Positions 8,417 to 18,618 of a stretch of 64,000 bases of DNA are shown one piece after another. This stretch comes from Herbaspirillum rubrisubalbicans. GTDB taxonomy: Bacteria > Pseudomonadota > Gammaproteobacteria > Burkholderiales > Burkholderiaceae_D. The stretch spans positions 496,001-560,000 of the forward strand of contig NZ_CP024996.1 in the NCBI RefSeq assembly GCF_003719195.1, in the 5' to 3' direction. Within the stretch, counting starts at the first letter, position 1; each line of letters opens with the position of its first letter. The notes beneath the pieces were generated by a model that was not told where the DNA came from, made no database searches, and saw only the letters and a program-made list of their open reading frames with translations. A program made the position numbers and the translations under genes.

Positions 8417-9403
8417 ATGATTCCCTACACAGTACCCATGACCGCGCGTCGTATTCCGGTGATCGATTTCGCCGATGCGTTCTCGCCCGAACTGGCCCGC
8501 CGCGAGGCGCTGGCCTGGGAGATCCACAAGATCTCGCGCGACGTGGGTTTCTTCTACCTCGTCAATCACGGTGTCGCGCCCTCGTTGGTCGAGCAGCAAT
8601 TCGACTTGGCGCGGCGTTTCTTTGCCTTGCCCCAGGCCAGCAAATCGGCCATCGACATGCGGCATTCCCCGTCCGGCTACGGATACGAGCGCATGGGTGC
8701 GCAGGCCCTCGATGAAGGATCGCCCGCTGACCTGAAGGAAGGCTTCCAGTTCGGCTTTGACATCGCGCCCGATCATCCTTATGTGCAGCGCGGCCTGCTG
8801 CGCTATGGCCACAACCTGTGGCCGCAGGACCTGCCGGGTTTCGAAGAGCACTCACGGCTGTATTACGACGCCGTGCGCGCCCTGTCGCATCGCCTGCTGG
8901 GGGTGATCGCACTGTCGCTGGAGATGCCCGAGGATTTCTTCGAGCCGGTGCTGCAGGCACCCATTGCCACCCAGCGCATGCTGCACTACCCGCCGCAGCC
9001 TGACGGTGCCCGGCACAACCAGATCGGTGCCGGGGCCCATACCGATTGGGGACTGGTCACCATCCTCGCGCAGGACGACATCGGCGGACTGGAAATCTGC
9101 AATGCCGATGGCCAATGGGTGAGCGCGCCGCCCATCGCGGACAGTTTCGTGGTCAACATCGGCGACCTGCTGCAGCGCTGGAGCAATGACCTGTATCACA
9201 GCAATGCACATCGCGTGCTCAATGCGGGCAGTGCACCGCGCTATTCCCTGCCGTTCTTCCAGGATGGCGACCAGGCGGCCGTGGTGGCCTGCCTGCCCAG
9301 TTGCTGCAGCGATGAACGCCCGGCGCGCTACGCACCCTGCACCATCGGTGACTACCTGGAAATGAAAGTGAAGCAGACCTTCGGGGCGGTGGCGGCGGCT
9401 TGA
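8417..9403 (+). CDS. isopenicillin N synthase-like Fe(II) dioxygenase
   Basis: A 328-residue member of the isopenicillin N synthase/2-oxoglutarate dioxygenase superfamily. The N-terminal DIOX_N-type region includes RRIPVIDF and GFFYLVNHGV. The core has the iron ligands His208 and Asp210 (HTDWG) and His265 (SNAHRVL), and Arg275-x-Ser277 (RYS) for the 2-oxoglutarate carboxylate. So it should be an active oxygenase. Substrate unknown: within this cluster it may hydroxylate the imported heterocycle or a product of the Rieske enzyme. It differs from the TauD-type xanthine hydroxylase of fungi. GTGAGGAC precedes the chosen ATG; an in-frame ATG at 8438 is less favoured. Confidence 0.87.
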   Translation: MIPYTVPMTARRIPVIDFADAFSPELARREALAWEIHKISRDVGFFYLVNHGVAPSLVEQQFDLARRFFALPQASKSAIDMRHSPSGYGYERMGAQALDEGSPADLKEGFQFGFDIAPDHPYVQRGLLRYGHNLWPQDLPGFEEHSRLYYDAVRALSHRLLGVIALSLEMPEDFFEPVLQAPIATQRMLHYPPQPDGARHNQIGAGAHTDWGLVTILAQDDIGGLEICNADGQWVSAPPIADSFVVNIGDLLQRWSNDLYHSNAHRVLNAGSAPRYSLPFFQDGDQAAVVACLPSCCSDERPARYAPCTIGDYLEMKVKQTFGAVAAA

Positions 9404-9517
9404 GCTGCCGCATGACACCTCGAAGCCAATGTATTTCGGCGAAGGCGACCGTGTTGGCACGCCGGCCGGACCACTGCGAACCACGGCGTTCGCAGTCCAA
9501 GCAGAAGGAGCAGCCTC

Positions 9518-10549
9518 ATGCTGGTAACTCAACAAAAAGTCTTGCGCAAGTTCTGGTACGCGCTCATGCCCGTCACGCAATTGAAGGACGGTCCGCAGCC
9601 CTTCACGCTGTTGGGAGAGAAGCTGGTGGTGTGGCTCAAGGAGGATGGCTCGCCCGCCGCCCTGCAGGATCGCTGCTGCCATCGAACGGCCAGGTTGTCC
9701 AAGGGCTTCGTGGAGAACGGCAACATCGTCTGCGGCTATCACGGCTGGACCTTCAACGGCGAGGGTGCCTGCGTGCGCGTGCCGCAGAGCGTGGATGGCA
9801 GCGTGCCGTCCGGTGCCTGCGTGAAGTCGTATTTCTGCAAGGAGCGCTACGGATATGTGTGGGTGGCGCTGGAAGAGCCGCTGCGCGATATCCCTGAGTT
9901 TCCCGAGGATGGTGCGCCCGGCTATCGGCGCATTTTCCAGTTCTACGAGCGCTGGGAGACCAGTGCCCTGCGCATGATGGAAAACTCCTTCGACAACTCC
10001 CACTTCAGCTACGTACATCGCGCCACCTTCGGCCTGTATGACCAGCCCAAGCCGGAGAAATACGAGATCGAGGAAACCGACTACGGCTTCGAAGCCGAAA
10101 CCCGCGTGCCCATCAAGAACGTCCCCGCCAGCCATCGCGTGACCGGCAGCACCGCCGACACCACGGTGCGCCACATGTTCAACCGCTGGTACCTGCCCTT
10201 CGTGCGCCGCTTTGGCTGCACCTATCCGGAGAGCGGCCGCCATCACATCATCTACAACTGCGCCACGCCCATCGATGATGGCGCCATCATGCTGTCGCAA
10301 TGGCTCTATCGCAACGATACCGAGGAGCAGTGTTCCGAAGCCGAGCTGATTGCCTGGGATGCTCCCATCCTGGTGGAAGACCGCGAGATCCTCGAAGCCA
10401 CCGATCCTGACGCCTGCATCGACGTGCGCCGGCGCCAGGAATTCCACATGGCCTCGGACCGGCCCGGCCTCATCATGCGCCGCATGCTGCTGCAATTGCT
10501 GGAAGAGCACGGCGAATCCGAAGTGTTCCGCATCCACCCCGCTGTATGA
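9518..10549 (+). CDS. Rieske-type ring-hydroxylating oxygenase, large subunit
   Basis: A 343-residue oxygenase. The Rieske cluster ligands are Cys53, His55, Cys72 and His75. The mononuclear iron site shows Asp159, His162 and His167 in the NSFDNSHFSYVH segment. Length and layout match vanillate-demethylase/HpxD-type enzymes that work as homo-oligomers with a separate PDR-type reductase, supplied here by the gene at 6277. HpxD of Klebsiella is reported to act in hypoxanthine oxidation; with a deaminase of the guanine/8-oxoguanine type in the same cluster, a purine-like substrate is plausible but inferred. GAAGGAG lies 8 bases before the ATG. The stop sits within ATGA, next to the ABC ATPase gene. 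Confidence 0.88.
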   Translation: MLVTQQKVLRKFWYALMPVTQLKDGPQPFTLLGEKLVVWLKEDGSPAALQDRCCHRTARLSKGFVENGNIVCGYHGWTFNGEGACVRVPQSVDGSVPSGACVKSYFCKERYGYVWVALEEPLRDIPEFPEDGAPGYRRIFQFYERWETSALRMMENSFDNSHFSYVHRATFGLYDQPKPEKYEIEETDYGFEAETRVPIKNVPASHRVTGSTADTTVRHMFNRWYLPFVRRFGCTYPESGRHHIIYNCATPIDDGAIMLSQWLYRNDTEEQCSEAELIAWDAPILVEDREILEATDPDACIDVRRRQEFHMASDRPGLIMRRMLLQLLEEHGESEVFRIHPAV

Positions 10550-10566
10550 ACCCGCCAGGAGATCCC

Positions 10567-11422
<856 letters not shown>

Positions 11423-11439
<17 letters not shown>

Positions 11440-12226
11440 TCCGCTGGTCAATCGTCCCGGATTCTGGCGCGTGGTGGCGCCCCTGTCCATTGGCGTCGCC
11501 TTGCTGCTGATGTGGCAGATCGTCTGCACGCTGCTGGAGGTGCCGCCTTACCTGGTGCCCACGCCCGCGCTGATTGCCAAGACCCTGGTGGCCGATTGGG
11601 GCATGCTGATGGAGTCGCTGCTGGTCACGCTGAAGATCACCTTCCTGGCCTTTGTGCTGGCGGTGATCCTGGGGGTGTCCATCGCTTTCGTGTTCGTGCA
11701 GAGCCGCTTCATCGAGGTCAGTCTCTTCCCTTACGCGATCATCCTGCAGGTCACGCCCATCGTCGCCATCGCCCCGCTCATCATCATCTGGGTCAAGGAC
11801 ACCACGGCCGCGCTGACGGTATGCGCCACCATCATGGCGCTGTTCCCCATCATCTCCAACACCACGCTGGGACTGCGCAGCGTCAATCCGGGCTTGCTCA
11901 ACCTGTTCCGGCTCAACAAGGCCACGCGCTGGCAGACCTTGCGCCGCCTGCGCATTCCCAGTGCCTTGCCGTATTTCTTTGGCGGCCTGCGTATTTCAAG
12001 CGGGCTGGCGCTGATCGGGGCCGTCGTTGCTGAATTCGTGGCGGGCACCGGTGGCACCGGATCGGGACTGGCCTACCAGATCCTGCAGGCGGGTTTCCAG
12101 CTCAATATTCCGCGTCTGTTTGCGGCCCTGCTGCTCATCACGCTGACCGGCATCCTGCTGTTCTGGCTGATGAGTGCGCTGTCGCGCGCCATGCTGGCCG
12201 GCTGGCATGAGAGCGAGATGGCATGA
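11423..12226 (+). CDS. ABC transporter permease (SsuC/TauC-like)
   Basis: A 267-residue inner-membrane permease with about six helices. The EAA-loop region is around residues 165-200 (NPGLLNLFRLNKATRWQTLRRLRIPSALPYFF), where it docks on the ATPase. The start at 11423 follows AAGGAGACGG and overlaps the ATPase gene by 17 bases, so the two are probably translationally coupled. The frame is open further upstream inside the ATPase gene, but that part is only overlap. It completes a one-permease ABC importer of the taurine/nitrate type. Confidence 0.9.
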
Positions 12227-12254
12227 TGACGACTGTCCAAGGAGCCGACCTGTC

Positions 12255-13670
12255 ATGAACACTTTCTTGATCCGCAACCTGCAGGCCATCCTGACCGGCC
12301 TGCCCGGCGAGGCCGCGCGCCACGCCGGTCCCGACATCCGCGTGTCCGATGGGGTGATTGCCGCCATCGGAAAGCTCGATGCTCTGCCTGGTGAGAACGT
12401 GATCGATGCCGGCGATTGCGTGGCCTATCCGGCCTGGGTCAATACCCATCATCACCTGTTCCAGTCGCTGCTGAAGGGGGATCCGCTGGGCATCAATGCC
12501 ACGCTCACGCCCTGGCTGGCGGCCACGCCTTATCGCTATCGCGCCAAATTCGATGCCGAGCTGTTCCGCCTGGCAGCGCGCATCGGCATGGTCGAACTGA
12601 TGCGCTCGGGCTGCGGCACGATTGCCGATCACAACTACCTGTATTACCCCGGCATGCCGTTCGATACCTCGGAGATCCTGTTCGAGGAAGCGGAAAAGCT
12701 GGGCCTGCGTTTCGTCCTGTGCCGGGGCACCGCCACCCGCACGCGGCAGCTGGAGGCGGAGTTGCCCAGTGCGCTGCGGCCGGAGACGCTCGATGCTTTC
12801 CTGACCGACATGCAGCGCCTGGCCAAGCGCTTCCATGATCCCGCGCCCGCTTCGATGCGGCGCGTGGTGATGGCACCGACCACGCCGCTGTATTCGGCGG
12901 CCCCGGAGGAAATGCGCACCATCGCCGATGCCGCACGGGAGTTGGGGTTGCGGCTGCACAGCCATCTCTCGGAGACGGTCGGCTACCAGGACAGCGCACA
13001 CGCCATGCATGGCTGCCGCCCGGTGGAATTCTGCGAGCGCATCGGCTGGCTGGGGCCGGACGTGTGGTTTGCGCATCTGGTGAAGCTCGATGCCGAAGAA
13101 ATTGCCTTGCTGGGAAGTACCGGAACGGGCATCGCCCATTGCCCGCAAAGCAACGGTCGCCTGGGCAGCGGCATCGCCCCGATCCGGGCGCTGGAGGCAG
13201 CGGGCGTGCCGGTGTCCATTGGCGTGGATGGTGCGGCCTCCAACGAGGCGGCCGACATGATCTCGGAAACGCACGCCGCCTGGCTGATGCAGCGCGCCCG
13301 GCGCGGCCAGGAGGCGACTCCGACGTTCCGGGGCGGGGCCTTCGAAGGCGGTGCCGATGAAGCGACGGTGGAGGATGTGGTGCGCTGGGGTACGACCGGT
13401 GGCGCCCGGGTGCTTGGCCTGGACGGACTGCAGGGCCTGCAGGTGGGTCAGCAAGCTGACATCGCCTTGTACCGGCTGGATGATCCGCGCTACTTCGGCT
13501 TGCATGATCCGGCCATCGGCCCCGTGGCCTCGGGTGGCCGGCCTTTCCTGAGGGCAATGTGGGTCGGTGGCCGCGCCGTGGTTCGCGATGACGCCATCCC
13601 CGGCGTGGATCTGGCCGAACTCGGCGCGCAGGCGAGGCGGGCTATCAAAAAGATGCTCGAAGGCAATTGA
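12255..13670 (+). CDS. 8-oxoguanine/guanine deaminase-like amidohydrolase
   Basis: A 471-residue cytosolic metal-dependent deaminase of the amidohydrolase superfamily (COG0402). Metal ligands are His65 and His67 (NTHHHLFQ), His in LHSHLSE, His in WFAHLVKL, and Asp in GVDGAASNE. The GVD-(G/S)-x-SN motif and length fit 8-oxoguanine deaminase and its guanine/isoxanthopterin-deaminase relatives. It would release ammonia from an oxidised purine or pterin, which fits the sigma-54 promoter upstream. The start lies 28 bases after the permease gene. The exact substrate is not determined by sequence. Confidence 0.85.
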   Translation: MNTFLIRNLQAILTGLPGEAARHAGPDIRVSDGVIAAIGKLDALPGENVIDAGDCVAYPAWVNTHHHLFQSLLKGDPLGINATLTPWLAATPYRYRAKFDAELFRLAARIGMVELMRSGCGTIADHNYLYYPGMPFDTSEILFEEAEKLGLRFVLCRGTATRTRQLEAELPSALRPETLDAFLTDMQRLAKRFHDPAPASMRRVVMAPTTPLYSAAPEEMRTIADAARELGLRLHSHLSETVGYQDSAHAMHGCRPVEFCERIGWLGPDVWFAHLVKLDAEEIALLGSTGTGIAHCPQSNGRLGSGIAPIRALEAAGVPVSIGVDGAASNEAADMISETHAAWLMQRARRGQEATPTFRGGAFEGGADEATVEDVVRWGTTGGARVLGLDGLQGLQVGQQADIALYRLDDPRYFGLHDPAIGPVASGGRPFLRAMWVGGRAVVRDDAIPGVDLAELGAQARRAIKKMLEGN

Positions 13671-13675
13671 GGCCA

Positions 13676-13705
13676 GCAAAGCCGGCTGCATGCGGCCGGC
13701 TTTGC
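13676..13705 (+). terminator. hairpin at the end of the oxidoreductase/transport cluster
   Basis: GCAAAGCCGGC (13676-13686) pairs perfectly with GCCGGCTTTGC (13695-13705) across an 8-nt loop, 5 bases past the deaminase stop. There is no T-run after it, so termination may be partial or factor-assisted. Confidence 0.6.
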
Positions 13706-13760
13706 GCGCGCTGCCCCACGAGCCACATGGGATCCCGGCCAAAACTGCTAAAATGCCGGG

Positions 13761-14519
13761 ATGATCAAGAGACGCAATTCTCCCTTCAGTTTCTCAGCCG
13801 AGGATTTCGACGAATCCGTGGATTCCTTTGGCGCTTTCGACCCATTCCATTCCGACGCCCCTTCCCGCCACGCTGCCGGCTCCGATGCCGGCGGCCAGGC
13901 CGAGGGCGACGATGCCGCTGACGAGGTCCGTCCCCCGCTGGAACTGGACCTGACCAATCATTTCCTGATCGCCATGCCGTCCATGCTGGATCCGATCTTC
14001 GGCGGCACCGTGGTCTATCTCTGCGAGCACAACCACAACGGCGCGCTGGGCGTGGTCATCAACAAGCCCACCGACATGACCATGGATGTGCTGTTCGACC
14101 GCATCAACCTCAAGCTGGAGATCCGGCCCGACACCCCCGATGCCATGCCCGAGCTGTATCGCCGCCCGGTCATGTTCGGCGGCCCGGTGCAGGTGGAGCG
14201 CGGCTTCGTGCTGCATTCGACCTCGGAAAAGTATTCCTCGACCCTGCAGGTCACCGATGAGGTCGCGCTGACCACGTCCAAGGACGTGCTTGAAGCGGTG
14301 GCCCACGGTGATGGCCCCGAGCGCGTGCTGGTCACCCTGGGTTGCTCGGGCTGGAGCCCGGGCCAGCTCGAAGGCGAGATCGGCCGCAATGGCTGGCTGA
14401 CCGTCAAGGCTGACCCGGCCATCATTTTTGAGTTGCCGGTGGAGCAACGCTTCACGGCGGCGCTGGCCCTGTTGGGCATCGATCCGGTGATGCTGTCCGG
14501 CGACGCCGGCCGGGCCTGA
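13761..14519 (+). CDS. yqgE: YqgE/AlgH family protein (UPF0301)
   Basis: A 252-residue protein. The first 60 residues are low-complexity and acidic. From about residue 63 the YqgE/AlgH domain begins (LTNHFLIAMPSMLDPIF), followed by the conserved VVYLCEHNHNGALGVVINKP segment and VLVTLGCSGWSPGQLEGEI. Family function is poorly defined; AlgH was first linked to alginate regulation in Pseudomonas. Its place directly before ruvX is widespread in proteobacteria. The ATG has no strong ribosome site. The N-terminal extension is longer than in E. coli YqgE (about 187 residues), so an internal start cannot be excluded. Confidence 0.9.
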   Translation: MIKRRNSPFSFSAEDFDESVDSFGAFDPFHSDAPSRHAAGSDAGGQAEGDDAADEVRPPLELDLTNHFLIAMPSMLDPIFGGTVVYLCEHNHNGALGVVINKPTDMTMDVLFDRINLKLEIRPDTPDAMPELYRRPVMFGGPVQVERGFVLHSTSEKYSSTLQVTDEVALTTSKDVLEAVAHGDGPERVLVTLGCSGWSPGQLEGEIGRNGWLTVKADPAIIFELPVEQRFTAALALLGIDPVMLSGDAGRA

Positions 14520-14533
14520 GGGAGCGGGGACGT

Positions 14534-14920
14534 TTGGATACCATCCTGGCCTTCGACTTCGGCTTGAAGCGCATCGGCGTGGCCGTGGGCAATACGGGCC
14601 TGAAGCAGGCGCAGCCGCTGGCGGTAATCAGCGAAGCGACCAATGACGGCAAGTTCGCAGCCATTGCGCGCCTGATCGCGGAGTGGCAACCGGCGCGCTG
14701 CGTGGTCGGCCTGCCCCTGCATCCGGACGGTGCCGAGCACGAGATGAGCGTGCGCTGCCGCCGCTTTGCCAACCAGTTGCACGGCCGCTACGGGCTCGAG
14801 GTCACGCTGGTGGATGAACGCTACAGTTCGGCGGTCATCCAGCACCAGCGCGGCGAACAGATCGACGACCAGGCGGCCGCCATCATTTTGCAGCAATACT
14901 TTGACGACGCACATTCATGA
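14534..14920 (+). CDS. ruvX: Holliday junction resolvase-like RuvX/YqgF (pre-16S rRNA nuclease)
   Basis: A 128-residue RNase H-like nuclease, thought to process the 5' end of 16S rRNA. The N terminus has the catalytic Asp in TILAFDFGLKRIGVAVG; the later acids fall in VGLPLH and in VDERYSS and DDQAA. The start is TTG at 14534, after GGAGCGGGGAC; no ATG or GTG fits the family N terminus. It lies 14 bases after yqgE and its stop overlaps the pyrR start as ATGA, so the genes form an operon. Confidence 0.93.
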   Translation: MDTILAFDFGLKRIGVAVGNTGLKQAQPLAVISEATNDGKFAAIARLIAEWQPARCVVGLPLHPDGAEHEMSVRCRRFANQLHGRYGLEVTLVDERYSSAVIQHQRGEQIDDQAAAIILQQYFDDAHS

Positions 14921-15429
14921 GCACAACACCTTCCCAGCTTGATGCAGAAGCGCTGTACCAGACCCTGGTGCAGCAGATCAAAGCCGGCCTGCAGGGCGCA
15001 ACCGAGGTTGCGCTGGTGGGCATCCACTCGGGCGGCGCCTGGCTGGCCGAGCGCCTGGCCGCAGAACTGGGCCTGGCCGAACGCCTGGGCTTTGTCGATG
15101 TGTCCTTCTACCGCGACGACTTTTCCGAGAAGGGCTTGCGCGCCGACGTGAAGCCCAGCCAGGTTCCCTTCGATGTCGAGGGCGCAACCATCGTGCTGGT
15201 CGACGACGTGCTCTACACCGGCCGCACCACGCGGGCCGCCATCAACGAACTGTTCGACTATGGCCGTCCGGCGCGCGTGCTGCTGGCGGCGCTGGTGGAC
15301 CGCGGTGGCCGCGAGCTGCCCATCGCCGCCGATTTCGTGGCGGCCTCGGTCGAACTCAGCAAACAAGAAAACCTGCAACTGCAACGCGCCGACGACGGCC
15401 GCTTCTCCCTTACGGTGGTCCATGCTTAA
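14917..15429 (+). CDS. pyrR: PyrR bifunctional protein (uracil phosphoribosyltransferase / pyr regulator)
   Basis: A 170-residue type I phosphoribosyltransferase. The PRPP-binding loop is clear: [16 protein letters not shown] at about residues 91-106. In Gram-positives PyrR controls pyr mRNA attenuation; in beta/gammaproteobacteria its regulatory role is less clear and it may mainly salvage uracil. It overlaps ruvX by ATGA and pyrB by 8 bases. I see no obvious attenuator in front of this gene, as the overlap leaves no room. Confidence 0.93.
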   Translation: MSTTPSQLDAEALYQTLVQQIKAGLQGATEVALVGIHSGGAWLAERLAAELGLAERLGFVDVSFYRDDFSEKGLRADVKPSQVPFDVEGATIVLVDDVLYTGRTTRAAINELFDYGRPARVLLAALVDRGGRELPIAADFVAASVELSKQENLQLQRADDGRFSLTVVHA

Positions 15430-16381
15430 TCCCCAACTCAACAAAAACGGCGAACTGCAACACCTGCTGACCATCGAGGGTCTGCCGCGCGCTATCCTGA
15501 CGCACATCCTCGATACCGCCTCGTCCTTCGTCAGCATCGGCGACCGCGAAGTCAAGAAGGTGCCGCTGATGCGCGGCAAGAGCGTCTTCAACCTGTTCTT
15601 CGAGAACTCCACGCGCACCCGCACCACCTTCGAGATCGCCTCCAAGCGCCTCTCGGCGGACGTGATCAACCTCAACATCCAGGCTTCCAGCACCAGCAAG
15701 GGCGAGTCGCTGCTGGACACCATCGACAACCTGGCGGCCATGCACGCCGACATGTTCGTGGTGCGCCATGCGCAATCGGGCGCGCCCTTCCTGATCGCCA
15801 AGCACCTGATCGATACGAAGCAGTCGCACGTCCACGTGGTCAACGCCGGTGACGGCCGCCACGCGCACCCGACCCAGGGTCTGCTGGACATGTACACCAT
15901 CCGTCACTACAAGAAAGACTTCACCAACCTGCGTGTGGCCATCGTCGGCGACATCCTGCACAGCCGCGTGGCGCGCTCGGACATTCACGCGCTGACCACC
16001 CTGGGCGTGCCGGAAGTGCGCGCCATCGGTCCGCGTACCTTGCTGCCCAGCGGCCTGGAGCAGATGGGCGTGCGCGTCTTCCACAACATGGAAGAGGGCT
16101 TGAAGGATGTGGACGTCATCATCATGCTGCGCCTGCAGAACGAGCGCATGAGCGGTGCCTTGCTGCCGTCGGCACAGGAGTTCTTCAAGAGCTACGGCCT
16201 GACCCCGGAACGCCTGGCGCTGGCCAAACCGGACGCCATCGTCATGCACCCCGGCCCGATGAACCGCGGCGTGGAAATCGATTCCGCCGTGGCCGATGGC
16301 GCACAGGCCGTGATCCTGCCGCAGGTGACCTTCGGCATTGCGGTGCGCATGGCGGTCATGAGCATCGTGGCTGGCAATTGA
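15422..16381 (+). CDS. pyrB: aspartate carbamoyltransferase catalytic subunit
   Basis: A 319-residue enzyme making N-carbamoyl-L-aspartate, the committed step of pyrimidine synthesis. The carbamoyl-phosphate motif is [13 protein letters not shown] (about residues 59-71), and the HPTQGLLD and HPGPMNRG segments are present. The ATG at 15422 overlaps the end of pyrR by 8 bases. No pyrI regulatory gene follows. The next gene is a dihydroorotase homologue without its metal motif, which suggests a class A ATCase complex (PyrB with PyrC'), as known in Pseudomonas. Confidence 0.96.
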   Translation: MLNPQLNKNGELQHLLTIEGLPRAILTHILDTASSFVSIGDREVKKVPLMRGKSVFNLFFENSTRTRTTFEIASKRLSADVINLNIQASSTSKGESLLDTIDNLAAMHADMFVVRHAQSGAPFLIAKHLIDTKQSHVHVVNAGDGRHAHPTQGLLDMYTIRHYKKDFTNLRVAIVGDILHSRVARSDIHALTTLGVPEVRAIGPRTLLPSGLEQMGVRVFHNMEEGLKDVDVIIMLRLQNERMSGALLPSAQEFFKSYGLTPERLALAKPDAIVMHPGPMNRGVEIDSAVADGAQAVILPQVTFGIAVRMAVMSIVAGN

Positions 16382-16443
16382 ATCCGGGTGACGACGACCG
16401 TCACCGCGACGTTTTGAACGATCCGTTAAGAAGACAAGAACTG

Positions 16444-17730
16444 ATGAAACTGCATATCAAGAACGGCCGCCTGATCGACCCGGCCAACGGCATCGACGCC
16501 CAGCAGGATGTGTATGTGGCCGCCGGCAAGATCGTCGGCGTTGGCCAGGCCCCGGCCGACTTCGTGGCCAACAAGACCATCGACGCCACCGGCCTGATCG
16601 TGGCTCCCGGTCTGGTGGACCTGTCGGCCCGCCTGCGCGAGCCCGGCTACGAATACAAGGCCACGCTGGAGTCCGAAATGCAGGCCGCCATCCAGGGCGG
16701 CGTGACCAGCCTGGTCTGCCCGCCCGATACCGATCCGGTGCTGGACGAACCGGGCCTGGTGGAAATGCTCAAGCACCGCGCCCGTTCGCTCAACCAGGCC
16801 CACGTCTATCCGCTGGGCGCATTGACCGCTGGCTTGAAAGGTAAAGCACTGACCGAAATGGCCGAGCTGACCGAGGCCGGCTGCATCGGCTTCTCGCAGG
16901 CCGAAGAGCCGATCACCGATACCACCGTGCTGCTCTCCGCGCTGCAATACGCCAAGACCTTCAACTACACCGTCTGGCTGCGCCCGCAAGACCCACACCT
17001 GGGCCGCTCGGGCATCGCCCATAGCGGCCCGGCCGCCTCGCGCCTGGGTTTGTCGGGGGTGCCGGTGATGTCGGAGACCATTGCGCTCTACACCTTGTTC
17101 GAACTGATGCGCGCTACCGGCGCCCGGGTCCACCTGTGCCGCATGTCCTCAGCTGCCGGCCTGGAACTGGTGCGTCAGGCCAAGAGCGAAGGCCTGCCGG
17201 TGACCTGCGACGTGGGTGTCCACCACATCCACCTGTGCGATCTGGATATCGGCTTCTTCGACTCCAACGCGCGCATGACGCCGCCGCTGCGTTCGCAGCG
17301 CGATCGCGAAGCGATCCGCACCGCCTTGCTGGATGGCACCATCGACGCCGTCTGCTCGGACCATACCCCGGTCGATGACGATGAAAAGCTGCTGCCCTTC
17401 GGCGAAGCCTCGCCGGGTGCTACCGGCCTGGAACTGCTGCTGTCGCTGTCGCTGAAGTGGGCGCTGGAAACCGAAGGTCAGGGCAAGGAAGTGCTGTCCA
17501 AGGCGATTTCCAAGGTGACCCATCGCGCCGCCAAGGTGGCCGGCCTGAAGGCGGGCAACCTTGCCGTGGGCAGTGCCGCCGATCTGTGCCTGTTCGATCC
17601 CAATGCATTGTGGAAGGTGCAGGGCGCCGCGCTGGCCAGCCAGGGCAAGCACACGCCCTTCCTGGGCTACGAGTTGCCGGGGGTGGTCAAGGCCACCATC
17701 GTCTCCGGGCACATTGCGTTCGAGCGTTGA
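16444..17730 (+). CDS. pyrC: dihydroorotase-like protein PyrC' (PyrX), probably non-catalytic
   Basis: A 428-residue dihydroorotase-family protein directly after pyrB. The metal-binding HxH expected before REPG is replaced: the sequence reads DLSARLREPG, so His61 and His63 of the motif are Ser and Arg. A later SDHTPVDDDEK segment keeps the Asp and His pattern. By analogy with Pseudomonas PyrC', it is probably a structural partner of PyrB rather than the active dihydroorotase, which must then be encoded elsewhere. The start at 16444 gives the usual N terminus (MKLHIKNGRLIDP); upstream in-frame codons from 16378 lack family similarity. Confidence 0.88.
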   Translation: MKLHIKNGRLIDPANGIDAQQDVYVAAGKIVGVGQAPADFVANKTIDATGLIVAPGLVDLSARLREPGYEYKATLESEMQAAIQGGVTSLVCPPDTDPVLDEPGLVEMLKHRARSLNQAHVYPLGALTAGLKGKALTEMAELTEAGCIGFSQAEEPITDTTVLLSALQYAKTFNYTVWLRPQDPHLGRSGIAHSGPAASRLGLSGVPVMSETIALYTLFELMRATGARVHLCRMSSAAGLELVRQAKSEGLPVTCDVGVHHIHLCDLDIGFFDSNARMTPPLRSQRDREAIRTALLDGTIDAVCSDHTPVDDDEKLLPFGEASPGATGLELLLSLSLKWALETEGQGKEVLSKAISKVTHRAAKVAGLKAGNLAVGSAADLCLFDPNALWKVQGAALASQGKHTPFLGYELPGVVKATIVSGHIAFER

Positions 17731-17817
17731 TTTTCGCTTGACCGATGATGGTCCTTGCGCAAACTATTCTTTGATTGCTGGTCAAGTCAATCTTGACCGG
17801 CTACGACTGACCGAGCC

Positions 17818-18618
17818 ATGTTCGTTTTTCGTTTGCTGCGCCTGGTCGCGCACTTGTTTAAAGGCATGGCGGTGTGTGCCTTTCTGTTCCCGTTCACTTC
17901 GGAGAAGGGCCGGGAAGCGCACATCCGGCGCTGGTCGCGCAAGCTCTTGCGCATCTGTGGCATCCAGGTAAAGATCGACAGCCCGCTGCCGCTGCAGCGT
18001 TCGTTGCTGGTATCGAACCACGTGAGCTGGCTGGATATTTTCGTATTCAATTCGCTGCAGCCCTGCCGCTTCGTGGCCAAGTCCGAGATCCGCAGCTGGC
18101 CGCTGATCGGCTGGTTGTGCGCCAAGACCGGCACCATCTTCATCTCGCGCGGCAAGGCCAGCGATGTGCGACGCATCTTCAAGGGACTGGTGGAAAGCAT
18201 CGAGAAGGATGAGCACGTGGCCTTCTTCCCTGAGGGCACCACGGCAGCGCAGGGTACGCTCTTGCCCTTCCACGCCAATCTGTTCGAAGCCGCCATCGAC
18301 GCCCACGCACCGGTACAGCCATATGCGCTGCGTTATCTGGATGGCGAAGGCAAGCTGCATGGCGCGGCCGATTTCATTGGTGATATGTCCATTGCCGAAA
18401 GCATCATCACCATCCTCAAGGCGCGCGGCATGACGGCTGAGCTGAAGCAATTGCCTCTCATCAGCACTGAAGGCGCGCATCGCCGCGACCTGGCACGCAC
18501 GGCGCGTGAAGTCATTGCGGGTGGATTAGGGTATTCGCTGGAGTCGCTCAGCCCGGCTGGCGCGCCTGCGGACACTGCACCTGGAACAGCGCCCGATCCT
18601 CAAGTCGCACCGCGCTGA
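17818..18618 (+). CDS. plsC: 1-acyl-sn-glycerol-3-phosphate acyltransferase
   Basis: A 266-residue membrane-associated acyltransferase making phosphatidic acid. The catalytic NHxxxxD motif is NHVSWLD at residues 67-73. The FPEGTT motif of the glycerophosphate-binding site is at about residue 139, and the N terminus has a hydrophobic helix. It lies 87 bases after pyrC'. The last 71 bases overlap the end of convergent apaH, so the two mRNAs are complementary at their 3' ends. The final 30 residues are Ala/Pro-rich and probably non-essential. Confidence 0.92.
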   Translation: MFVFRLLRLVAHLFKGMAVCAFLFPFTSEKGREAHIRRWSRKLLRICGIQVKIDSPLPLQRSLLVSNHVSWLDIFVFNSLQPCRFVAKSEIRSWPLIGWLCAKTGTIFISRGKASDVRRIFKGLVESIEKDEHVAFFPEGTTAAQGTLLPFHANLFEAAIDAHAPVQPYALRYLDGEGKLHGAADFIGDMSIAESIITILKARGMTAELKQLPLISTEGAHRRDLARTAREVIAGGLGYSLESLSPAGAPADTAPGTAPDPQVAPR

